From: Planctomycetota bacterium
GTDB lineage: Bacteria > Planctomycetota > Phycisphaerae > WQYP01
DNA: 5,513 nucleotides
Direction: 5' to 3'
NCBI GenBank assembly: GCA_021852225.1
Contig: JAJZOA010000148.1
Span: 1 to 5,513 of the forward strand
Under the pieces are notes generated by a model. The model did no database searches and was not told where the DNA came from. It worked only from the letters and a program-made list of their open reading frames with translations. Position 1 is the first letter of the stretch. Each line of letters starts with the position of its first letter. Below, piece by piece: positions 1 through 5,513 of the stretch. Both the position numbers and the translations under genes were made by a program.

Positions 1-117
1 CGCTCCATCATATCGCGGTGCCCAACCGCGCCGCCGCGGCGGCAGGCAATCCGTCCCCACCAGAACAATAGAACAGGTCTGGAATGAAACAGCCGAGCCG
101 GATTGGGCGGAACACCT

Positions 118-146
118 TTGTCAATTTGTGGTTTAATATTCATATT
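118..146 (+). promoter_or_regulatory. Candidate sigma70-type promoter for ribD
   Basis: TTGTCA at 118-123 matches the -35 consensus at five of six positions. It is followed by exactly 17 nt and CATATT at 141-146, which matches the -10 consensus at four of six. The spacer is AT-rich compared with its surroundings. Transcription would start near 153, giving a leader of about 120 nt before the GTG start of ribD. This rests on consensus matching only, and such matches also arise by chance in AT-rich patches. Confidence 0.4.
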
Positions 147-158
147 CCTGCCCAGAGC

Positions 159-183
159 GATTCCTGGCTGGTGAATCCAGGGG
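159..183 (+). other. Overlapping inverted repeats in the ribD leader
   Basis: Two inverted repeats share bases. GATTC at 159-163 pairs with GAATC at 173-177, and CCTGG at 163-167 pairs with CCAGG at 177-181. Each has a 9-nt loop. The second can be extended by two G-U pairs to 161-183. They share bases 163 and 177, and each stem occupies loop bases of the other, so in RNA they would largely exclude each other. The position inside the predicted leader allows a regulatory role, but the stems are short and this may be chance. Confidence 0.2.
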
Positions 184-259
184 GGCTGCGCCATAATATG
201 ATGGTACGAGTTGCCGACAGAGCCAAACGATGTCTGCGGCGGCTCAATACCTGTTTCGC

Positions 260-264
260 AAGGA
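260..264 (+). promoter_or_regulatory. Ribosome binding site favouring the GTG start of ribD
   Basis: AAGGA lies 7 nt before the in-frame GTG at 272-274, which is ideal Shine-Dalgarno spacing. The upstream in-frame ATG at 230 has no purine-rich site before it. The other complete genes in the window also show Shine-Dalgarno sites, so the signal is meaningful in this genome. Confidence 0.6.
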
Positions 265-271
265 TTTTGTT

Positions 272-1408
272 GTGACCATCAAGGCCGCCTTCGGTGATTC
301 ATCCGACCATCGCTTTATGCGGATCGCCCTGCGGCAGGCCCGACTTGGGCGCGGAGCGGTGGAACCTAATCCGATGGTCGGGGCGGTTCTGGTTAAAAAT
401 GGCCGCGTCATCGCACGTGGCTGGCACCAGCGTTTTGGCGGACCTCACGCGGAAATCGAGGTGCTGAAAAAGGCCGGAAATAAGGCTCGCGGCGGAACCC
501 TGTATGTCACTCTTGAGCCATGCTGCCATACCGGCAAAACCGGGCCATGCACCAAAGCGATTATAACGGCGGGAATCAGTCGTGTGGTTGCGGCGATGCT
601 CGATCCCAATCCAAAGGTTTGCGGCAAGGGGCTGGCAGCGCTGGCGCGGGCGGGAATTAACGTGGCGCGGAATGTCTGCCGGGATCAGGCCGTGGAACTC
701 AACCGTCCCTTTATAAAATGGATTACCCGCAAACAACCGTATGTCATTGCCAAGTGGGCCCAAAGTTTGGACGGCTGTATTGCGGATCGCCACGGCCGCT
801 CAAAATGGATCAGCGGCGATCTTTCACGGCAGCGTGTGCACGCCCTGCGCAGCCGGGTGGATGCGATTATGGTCGGCATTGGAACGGCTTTGGCAGATGA
901 TCCGCTTCTGACGGCGCGACCGGTGAAAATGCGCATGCTTGATCGCATAGCTCTTCGGGTGGTGCTGGACAGCGAATGCCGTCTGCCGCTGGAATCCAAT
1001 CTGGTTCGAACATGCGGCCAATTCCCCGTGTTGCTGGTGCATGGGAATAATCTGAATCGTGCGGCTGTGTCGCGTCAAAAATTATTGCAAAAAGCTGGTA
1101 TACAGCTTATGCCCGCGGCCAGACGCAAAGCTGGTTCCCTGGCGCTGCGATCCGTTCTTGGCCGCCTGGCCCGCATGGGCTGCACCAATATTCTGGTGGA
1201 AGGGGGGCCTCGCTTAATTGCGTCGCTGTTGCGTGATGGCCTGATAGATGAGACCTGGGTTTTTATTGCACCTATTGTTCTGGGTGACGCATTGGCCCGT
1301 CATGCAGTAGAGTCTGCGGCCACCATTCCATTGGCGAGCGCACACCACATTTCCCGTTGGGAAACAGAGCGTCTGGGGCCGGACGTGTTGATTCGCGGCT
1401 GGTTGTAA
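272..1408 (+). CDS. ribD: Bifunctional riboflavin biosynthesis deaminase/reductase RibD
   Basis: This cytosolic enzyme carries out two successive steps of riboflavin synthesis. It deaminates 2,5-diamino-6-ribosylamino-4(3H)-pyrimidinone 5'-phosphate, then reduces the ribosyl side chain with NADPH to the ribitylamino form. Numbering is from the GTG start (378 residues; family members are about 360-380). The N-terminal deaminase domain (about 13-135) has PNPMVG at 32-37 and the zinc site H59-A-E61, C84 and C93, with E61 as the expected proton shuttle. The reductase domain (about 157-378) has K161, SLDG at 165-168, DDPLLT at 209-214, VEGGP at 309-313 and GPDV at 369-372. All expected catalytic residues are present and both domains are full length. 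The GTG was preferred over the ATG at 230 because of its ribosome binding site, and because the 14 extra residues fall outside the conserved domain. No other rib gene is in the window, so ribD stands apart from a rib operon at least on its 3' side. Confidence 0.96.
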   Translation: MTIKAAFGDSSDHRFMRIALRQARLGRGAVEPNPMVGAVLVKNGRVIARGWHQRFGGPHAEIEVLKKAGNKARGGTLYVTLEPCCHTGKTGPCTKAIITAGISRVVAAMLDPNPKVCGKGLAALARAGINVARNVCRDQAVELNRPFIKWITRKQPYVIAKWAQSLDGCIADRHGRSKWISGDLSRQRVHALRSRVDAIMVGIGTALADDPLLTARPVKMRMLDRIALRVVLDSECRLPLESNLVRTCGQFPVLLVHGNNLNRAAVSRQKLLQKAGIQLMPAARRKAGSLALRSVLGRLARMGCTNILVEGGPRLIASLLRDGLIDETWVFIAPIVLGDALARHAVESAATIPLASAHHISRWETERLGPDVLIRGWL

Positions 1409-1411
1409 CCA

Positions 1412-1456
1412 ATGGGGCCGCCGGTGCGGGTCGTCTGGCGATCAGGCCATCTTTTT
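1412..1456 (+). terminator. Candidate intrinsic terminator of ribD
   Basis: Just after the ribD stop, ATGG (1412-1415) and CC (1418-1419) can pair with GGCCAT (1445-1450), with small bulges. An inner stem joins GCCGG (1420-1424) to CTGGC (1435-1439), including one G-U pair. The folded element is followed directly by CTTTTT (1451-1456). It is GC-rich and has a U-tract in the + direction only. The stem is interrupted, so strength is uncertain. Its distal arm and U-tract lie inside the last codons of the opposing transketolase gene. Confidence 0.4.
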
Positions 1457-3319
1457 GGCGGCGGCCACAATATGGGCGGCATCAATTCCGGCAGCCGCCA
1501 TCAATTCGGCCGGGCTGCCGCTGCCGGGCATTTTCCGGACAGCCAGTTTCACCACCAGCGGGCGATTAGCCGATTGCGCAAAGGCATCGAGCACGGCATC
1601 TCCCAGGCCGCCCTCTTCCCAGTGGTCTTCCACCACAATGAATTTATTGTTGGTTTCGCTGGCGGCTTTGGCCAAAGTCTGATGGTCGACCGGTTTGACG
1701 GAATACAAATCGATGACGCGAATGGCAATGCCTTCTTTGGCGAGCGCGTCGGCCGCCTTGATGGCCTCATGTAACGTGATTCCCGCCCCGATCACGGTCA
1801 GACGATCTTGCGCCGACTGGCGAATCACTTTGCAGCCGCCGATTTTGAATTGCTCGTCCGGACTGTAAATAATCGGAAGTTTTTCGCGTGTGGTGCGGAT
1901 GTAGGAAATGCCGTTAACTCCAGCCATCAGAGCCACAAGCTTCACTGTCTGATTCGCGTCGGATGGATAGAATACTGTACTTTCAAAAACGCTTCGCATC
2001 ATCGCAATATCTTCCAGAGCCATTTGCGAAGGGCCATCCTGACCGATGCTTACTCCCGGATGCGATCCGGCCAGGCGAATGGTGGCGTTGGAAATCGCGG
2101 CCATGCGAATCTGGTCATAGGCTCGCGAGAAAAATGCCGCGAAGGTGGAGGCAAATGCTTTTTTGCCGAGCACGCCAAAGCCAACGGCTGCTGATACCAG
2201 TTGCTGTTCGGCAATAAACATTTCAAAAAATCGGCCGGGATGGGCCTTCTTGAATTCGTCAGCATGAGTTGAATTACTGACTTCCGCGTCCATTGCCACA
2301 ATGGTGGGGTCGGCGTGGCCCAAAGCGGTAATCGCATCGCCATAGGCCTTGCGAGCCGCTTCCTTGCCGCCAAGTGCATACGTTGGCAGTGTCAGCGTTG
2401 CAGCCGGGTCCCAGCCGGTGGGCTGAAGATTCTCTGGCTTCTGTGTTTGAAACACCAGGTTAGTTGGTGTGCCCAGTTCGGCGATGGCTTTTTTCTCTTC
2501 ATCTGCGGAAAGAGCTTTGCCGTGCCAGCCATCCTTATTGGCCAGAAATGAAACGCCACTGCCCTTTTGAGTTTTCGCGATAATGACGGTGGGGCGGTCT
2601 GTCTGGGCAAGCGCTTCTTTGTAGGCCTTTTGAACCTGGCTGATGTCCTGGCCGTCAATTTCAATGGCGTGCCAGCCGAAGGCGCGGGCACGGGCCGCAT
2701 AAATTTCGCCATGCCATCCAAGGTCGGTTTCGCCGCGCTGGCCAAGGCGATTCATATCAATGATCGCAATCAGATTATTCAGCTTGTAATACGAGGCTTT
2801 ATCAAACGCTTCCCAGACGGAGCCTTCCGCCATTTCGCTGTCGCCCAGCAGTACCCACACACGGTAGGGAAGATGGTCCACGTTCTTGGCGTTCAGTGCC
2901 ATGCCCACACCGATCGGCAGGCCCTGCCCCAGCGAGCCGGTGGCCACGTCCACCCATTTAAGGACGTGCGGATTCGGGTGCCCCTGCAATGGGCTGTCAA
3001 TTTTCCTTAGACGCAGAAGTTCGGCGTCGGAAATAATGCCGGCGGCCTTATACATCGAATACAGCAGCGGGCACGCATGGCCCTTGGAAAAAATCAGCCG
3101 GTCGTTGTTGGGGTGATGCGGCGTAGACCAGTCAAAACGCAGATGTTCCACCATCAGCACGGCCATAAGTTCTGCGGCAGACATGGATGAAGTCGGATGG
3201 CCCGAACCCGCGGCGGTTGTGCAGCGGATGGAATCAATGCGAAGCTGCCGTGCCAGCGCGGCCAGCGATTCGGTCGAATGATTCGATGATGGTTTCGGAG
3301 CGGCGGTCTGTGTTTGCAT
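1442..3319 (-). CDS. tkt: Transketolase, compact animal-like type
   Basis: Transketolase moves two-carbon ketol units between sugar phosphates in the non-oxidative pentose phosphate pathway, using thiamine diphosphate (TPP) and a divalent metal in a cytosolic dimer. The protein is 625 residues and complete. The N-terminal TPP-binding domain shows GHP at 40-42, SKGH at 78-81, GSLGQG at 128-133, and the cofactor/metal motif starting GDSEMAEG at 159-166 and continuing to D188 and NRLGQ at 190-194. The middle pyrimidine-binding domain (about 317-480) has the catalytic glutamate E371 in FIAEQQ, STFAAFFSRA, H420, QDGPSQ at 427-432 and the phosphate-contact R475. The C-terminal domain (about 495-620) has VEDHWEEGG at 563-571. 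The motif NRLGQ, the short middle region and the overall length match animal transketolases better than the longer E. coli TktA type. ATG is preceded by AGGA (3330-3333) at 10 nt. It converges with ribD. Confidence 0.96.
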   Translation of the reverse strand: MQTQTAAPKPSSNHSTESLAALARQLRIDSIRCTTAAGSGHPTSSMSAAELMAVLMVEHLRFDWSTPHHPNNDRLIFSKGHACPLLYSMYKAAGIISDAELLRLRKIDSPLQGHPNPHVLKWVDVATGSLGQGLPIGVGMALNAKNVDHLPYRVWVLLGDSEMAEGSVWEAFDKASYYKLNNLIAIIDMNRLGQRGETDLGWHGEIYAARARAFGWHAIEIDGQDISQVQKAYKEALAQTDRPTVIIAKTQKGSGVSFLANKDGWHGKALSADEEKKAIAELGTPTNLVFQTQKPENLQPTGWDPAATLTLPTYALGGKEAARKAYGDAITALGHADPTIVAMDAEVSNSTHADEFKKAHPGRFFEMFIAEQQLVSAAVGFGVLGKKAFASTFAAFFSRAYDQIRMAAISNATIRLAGSHPGVSIGQDGPSQMALEDIAMMRSVFESTVFYPSDANQTVKLVALMAGVNGISYIRTTREKLPIIYSPDEQFKIGGCKVIRQSAQDRLTVIGAGITLHEAIKAADALAKEGIAIRVIDLYSVKPVDHQTLAKAASETNNKFIVVEDHWEEGGLGDAVLDAFAQSANRPLVVKLAVRKMPGSGSPAELMAAAGIDAAHIVAAAKKMA

Positions 3320-3518
3320 GATAAAAGTGTCCTGTAATAAACCTTAAGCATCCTGATATTATTATCCGAGAACATACCGTAAAAAAGGGTGATTGTCCAA
3401 AGTTTTGTCATGGTCGAATGGTATTGGTCAGGCCGGTCCAGGCGGGCGAAACGGTCGCTGTCTGACGGGCACGGTGATCAAAACGAACAGAGTTGATTCA
3501 TCCGCAATGCAATATGAG
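3320..3518. other. Intergenic region between fabF-like gene and transketolase
   Basis: This 199-nt stretch has no supported coding frame. The part nearest transketolase (about 3320-3400) is AT-rich and holds its ribosome binding site and candidate promoter. The part nearest the synthase gene is GC-richer. I looked for a terminator for the synthase reading leftward. The only T-run on that strand (six T, 3381-3386) lacks a convincing stem before it, so readthrough from the synthase genes into transketolase cannot be excluded. Confidence 0.6.
3371..3399 (-). promoter_or_regulatory. Candidate promoter for transketolase
   Basis: Read on the - strand, TGGACA (3394-3399) matches the -35 consensus at five of six positions. 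It is followed by 17 nt and TATGTT (3371-3376), which matches the -10 consensus at four of six. The predicted start near 3364 leaves a leader of about 45 nt before the transketolase ATG. It would let transketolase be expressed separately from the ketosynthase genes upstream. The support is consensus and spacing only. Confidence 0.4.
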
Positions 3519-4826
3519 TTAATTCCCGTCAAATTGCCGCAAAATTAACGTATCGTTCTGGCCGCCGAAGCCAAAGCTGTTGGACATGGCCACCTTGACC
3601 TTCGCATGGCGCGCCGTGTTGGGAACGTAATCCAGGTCACATTCTGGATCCGGCACACTGTAATTCGCGGTGGGGGGAAGAATCTGATCGCGCAGAGCCA
3701 GCACGCAGGTAATGGCTTCCACGGCACCGGCGGCCGCTATCAGGTGGCCCATCATGCTTTTGATACTGCTGATTGGAATTTGTCGGGCGCGGTCGCCGAA
3801 AGCCTTTTTAATTGCCAAGGTTTCAGTTGAATCATTTTCCTTTGTGCCGGTTCCATGGGCATTGATATAATCAATATCCGTCGGCGCGAGGCCAGCGTCT
3901 TTCAGCGCTTCGTTAATGGCTACGACTGCCCCTCGCCCCTCCGGATGCTGGTCGGTAACACGGTATGCATCGGCAGAACTGCCATAACCAACCACTTCGG
4001 CCAGAATGGTGGCGCCGCGGGCTTTGGCGTGATCCAGACTTTCCAGGATAAGAATGCCGGCTCCTTCACCAATCACGAATCCACTGCGGGTGGCGTCAAA
4101 CGGGCGGCAGGCGCGCCGCGGATTGTCGTTAAAAGTGGAAAGGGCCGTCAGGCGATTAAAACCCGTTACGCCGAACGGATGGATCATGGAATGCGCACCA
4201 CCGGATATCATGATTTTGGCATCTCCCTGCCGGATAATTTCCATGGCTTCGCCCAGCGCCTGTGTGGAAGCCGCGCATGCGGTCAGGCAGTTCATGGCCG
4301 GTCCGCGGGCATTAAATTCCATGCTCAAATGTGCGATCGGCATGGAGGGTTCCTGTTCAATTTCACGCATGGCATGAAAGGTCTTCATAGAGCGAGTGCC
4401 CCATTCGGGCATGTTCAGCGATCGGGTTGCCGGGTCCCATGCGGCCAGTGCCGTGCGGGTGAACGCGTCGAATTCCACCGGGCTTTCGCCCCCACCAAGA
4501 TATACTCCCACATCATAAGGGTTGATATTGTTTTCGTGGGTGCCGGCGTTTCCCAGGCCCGCCTGCAGCCAGGCCTGTCGCGCCGCGTCCAGCGCAAAAA
4601 GCGTGGCCCGCGCCGCATGGGTATGGCGGCCGGTGGCGGCAAGATCCGGAGGAAAACTGTAATGTTTTACTTCCGCGGCAAAAGTGGTGGGAAATGACTG
4701 TGCGTCAAACAAGGTCGTCGGCGCGATGCCGCTTTGGCCCGCCAGCAGGCCGCGCCAGACCTCATCCAGATTGCGTCCCAGCGGCGTGACCCAACCCATT
4801 CCTGTAATGACGACACGTTGTTGCAT
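3519..4826 (-). CDS. fabF: FabF-type beta-ketoacyl-ACP synthase, complete active site
   Basis: This protein belongs to the thiolase-fold condensing enzymes that extend an acyl chain on acyl carrier protein by decarboxylative condensation with malonyl-ACP. It has 435 residues, slightly longer than typical FabF (about 410-415). The start matches the family (VVITGMGWVTPLG from residue 5). The nucleophile is C184 in TACAAST. The catalytic histidines are H324 in NAHGTGT and H361 in SMMGHL, with K356 in SSIK. The glycine loop is FGFGGQN at 418-424. Compared with E. coli FabF, roughly 15-20 extra residues lie between the GGGES loop (111-115) and the active cysteine. This marks it as a divergent branch and not the standard housekeeping form. 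ATG has GGAG (4835-4838) at 8 nt. It lies 66 nt downstream of a catalytically degenerate ketosynthase on the same strand, so it is likely the active half of a heterodimer. Fatty-acid, polyketide or other lipid synthesis are all possible, and the symbol denotes family only. Confidence 0.9.
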   Translation of the reverse strand: MQQRVVITGMGWVTPLGRNLDEVWRGLLAGQSGIAPTTLFDAQSFPTTFAAEVKHYSFPPDLAATGRHTHAARATLFALDAARQAWLQAGLGNAGTHENNINPYDVGVYLGGGESPVEFDAFTRTALAAWDPATRSLNMPEWGTRSMKTFHAMREIEQEPSMPIAHLSMEFNARGPAMNCLTACAASTQALGEAMEIIRQGDAKIMISGGAHSMIHPFGVTGFNRLTALSTFNDNPRRACRPFDATRSGFVIGEGAGILILESLDHAKARGATILAEVVGYGSSADAYRVTDQHPEGRGAVVAINEALKDAGLAPTDIDYINAHGTGTKENDSTETLAIKKAFGDRARQIPISSIKSMMGHLIAAAGAVEAITCVLALRDQILPPTANYSVPDPECDLDYVPNTARHAKVKVAMSNSFGFGGQNDTLILRQFDGN

Positions 4827-4892
4827 ATTAGCTTCTCCATTTGTTGTGTCTTCGGCCGGTCCATTCTGTCAACCGCCCAGTGCTGATTCCGG

Positions 4893-5513
4893 TCAGACTT
4901 CCTGCAGACCCGTTTTACGGAAGACCACCACGGAATTTTGTCCCGCCATGGAAGTTGACAGGACCATCACATGGCGAAGGTTCGCGTCGTCGCGCCGTTC
5001 ATGCGGAACATTCAATCCCGCAATGGGGTGGTTGTTGTTTACCACGGGGAACAACTTTTGTTCGTCGATGGCCAGTGCCGCCGCCACAAGGTCCAACGCC
5101 TGACTTCCCGCACCGCAATCGCCGACGCCGCCGCGGATGGGAGACACAAAAGGTGTTCTGGCGCCGAATACCGCGCGAATGGCCGCGGCATCGGCCTGAT
5201 CATAAGCCGGAATGCCGTAGCCGGATGGGATGACCATATCCACAGCATCGGCGGAAATTCCAGCCTTGGCCATCGCCTTGTGCATCGCCACCACCAGGGC
5301 TTCACCGGTTGGGTCGGCCTGACAGACTTTCTGGGCAGAGCTTGATTCCCCAAGGCCGGCGATTTCACAATAAATTTCCGCGTTGCGCCCCAGCGCACTC
5401 TTCAGTTCCTCAATTACAAGAACGCCGCCGCCTTCGGCTATGACTGTGCCCTGCGCATCGATATCCAATGGACGGCAGGCTTCCGCCGGGCGATCATTGG
5501 CTTGGGTATTCAC
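4893..5513 (-). CDS. Ketosynthase-like protein, chain-length-factor type (5' part outside window)
   Basis: Only the C-terminal 206 residues and the TGA stop are visible; the gene runs past the right edge. The GTG at the very edge is an internal valine: the residues after it (NDRPAEACRPLD) align with the interior of the neighbouring synthase (NDNPRRACRPFD at 233-244), so the true start lies outside. The fold can be followed to the end: AEGGG at 26-30 (GEGAG in the neighbour), the region around 94-100 and 124-132, and SMAGQN at 188-193. Counting visible residues, the catalytic positions are changed: S97 replaces the first His, R127 the Lys and D132 the second His. The FGFGG loop is shortened by two residues to MAG. 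The active Cys position is not visible. Such loss is typical of chain-length factors and other non-catalytic ketosynthase partners that pair with an active subunit, here most likely the adjacent FabF-type protein. Confidence 0.85.
   Translation of the reverse strand: MNTQANDRPAEACRPLDIDAQGTVIAEGGGVLVIEELKSALGRNAEIYCEIAGLGESSSAQKVCQADPTGEALVVAMHKAMAKAGISADAVDMVIPSGYGIPAYDQADAAAIRAVFGARTPFVSPIRGGVGDCGAGSQALDLVAAALAIDEQKLFPVVNNNHPIAGLNVPHERRDDANLRHVMVLSTSMAGQNSVVVFRKTGLQEV

Larger units (their letters stand above)
1..271. other. Region upstream of ribD, no confident gene
   Basis: No complete gene is supported here. One + strand frame is open from the window edge to a TAG at 69-71 and would end in an alanine- and proline-rich tail (residues AAAAAG, then PSPPEQ). 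Its third codon positions are mostly G or C in the first half, so it could be the end of an upstream gene, but 22 residues are too few to identify. A second frame is open from the edge to a TAA at 134-136 and has no recognisable motif. The rest holds the candidate ribD promoter (118-146) and a possible leader hairpin (159-183). I see no FMN riboswitch, although that would be the expected control element for a riboflavin gene in many bacteria. Confidence 0.5.

Noticed and set aside
147..271. FMN riboswitch upstream of ribD
   Set aside because: The conserved FMN element sequence blocks and multi-stem layout are not recognisable in the leader.
299..793. Open frame of 164 residues on the - strand
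   Set aside because: It is fully antisense to the deaminase domain of ribD, with no motif or convincing ribosome binding site.
3380..3400. T-run on the - strand as a terminator of the fabF-like gene
   Set aside because: No stable stem precedes the run, and it falls inside the spacer of the better-supported promoter candidate.
3855..4697. Open frame of 280 residues on the + strand
   Set aside because: It lies wholly antisense to the fabF-like gene, whose protein is clearly conserved in sequence. The antisense translation has no recognisable motif and is a by-product of GC-biased codon use.
4867..4872. Perfect TTGACA on the - strand in the spacer before the fabF-like gene
   Set aside because: At 16-18 nt downstream there is no -10-like hexamer (ACACAA at best), and the two ketosynthase genes are only 66 nt apart, so co-transcription is the simpler reading.
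5511..5513. GTG at the window edge as the start of the ketosynthase-like gene
   Set aside because: The following residues align with the middle of the ketosynthase domain, so the codon is an internal valine and the gene begins outside the window.

Overview
The window carries four protein-coding genes in two convergent blocks. It has no RNA gene, mobile element, CRISPR array or long repeat that I can see. On the + strand is ribD, the bifunctional riboflavin deaminase/reductase. On the - strand, reading from the right edge leftward, are the 3' part of a beta-ketoacyl-synthase-like gene that has lost its catalytic residues, a complete FabF-type beta-ketoacyl-ACP synthase, and a complete transketolase that runs head-on into ribD with a 33-nt gap.

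The organism is a bacterium of moderately high GC that uses Shine-Dalgarno sites. The fabF-like gene has GGAG, transketolase has AGGA, and ribD has AAGGA before an internal GTG. The transketolase is the compact animal-like type (625 residues), which is scattered through several bacterial phyla. Together with the unusual paired ketosynthases this would fit a member of Planctomycetota or a relative, but that is a weak inference and no marker gene in the window settles it.

Layout: 1-271 is a leader region with a plausible promoter (118-146), a possible structured leader and perhaps the tail of an upstream gene. 272-1408 is ribD. 1412-1456 holds a candidate terminator for ribD that lies partly inside the end of the transketolase gene. 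1442-3319 is transketolase (-). 3320-3518 is an intergenic stretch with a candidate promoter for transketolase. 3519-4826 is the fabF-like synthase (-). 4827-4892 is a short spacer. 4893-5513 is the truncated ketosynthase-like gene (-), which continues past the window edge.

Functionally, ribD (riboflavin) and transketolase (pentose phosphate pathway) are ordinary housekeeping genes. They meet chemically only through the pentose phosphate supply of riboflavin precursors, and their arrangement does not suggest co-regulation. The most interesting part is the ketosynthase pair. One partner has a full Cys-His-Lys-His active site. The other has Ser, Arg and Asp in place of the His, Lys and His, plus a shortened C-terminal glycine loop. 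This is the pattern of a ketosynthase/chain-length-factor heterodimer, so the right edge probably enters a type II fatty-acid- or polyketide-like gene cluster.
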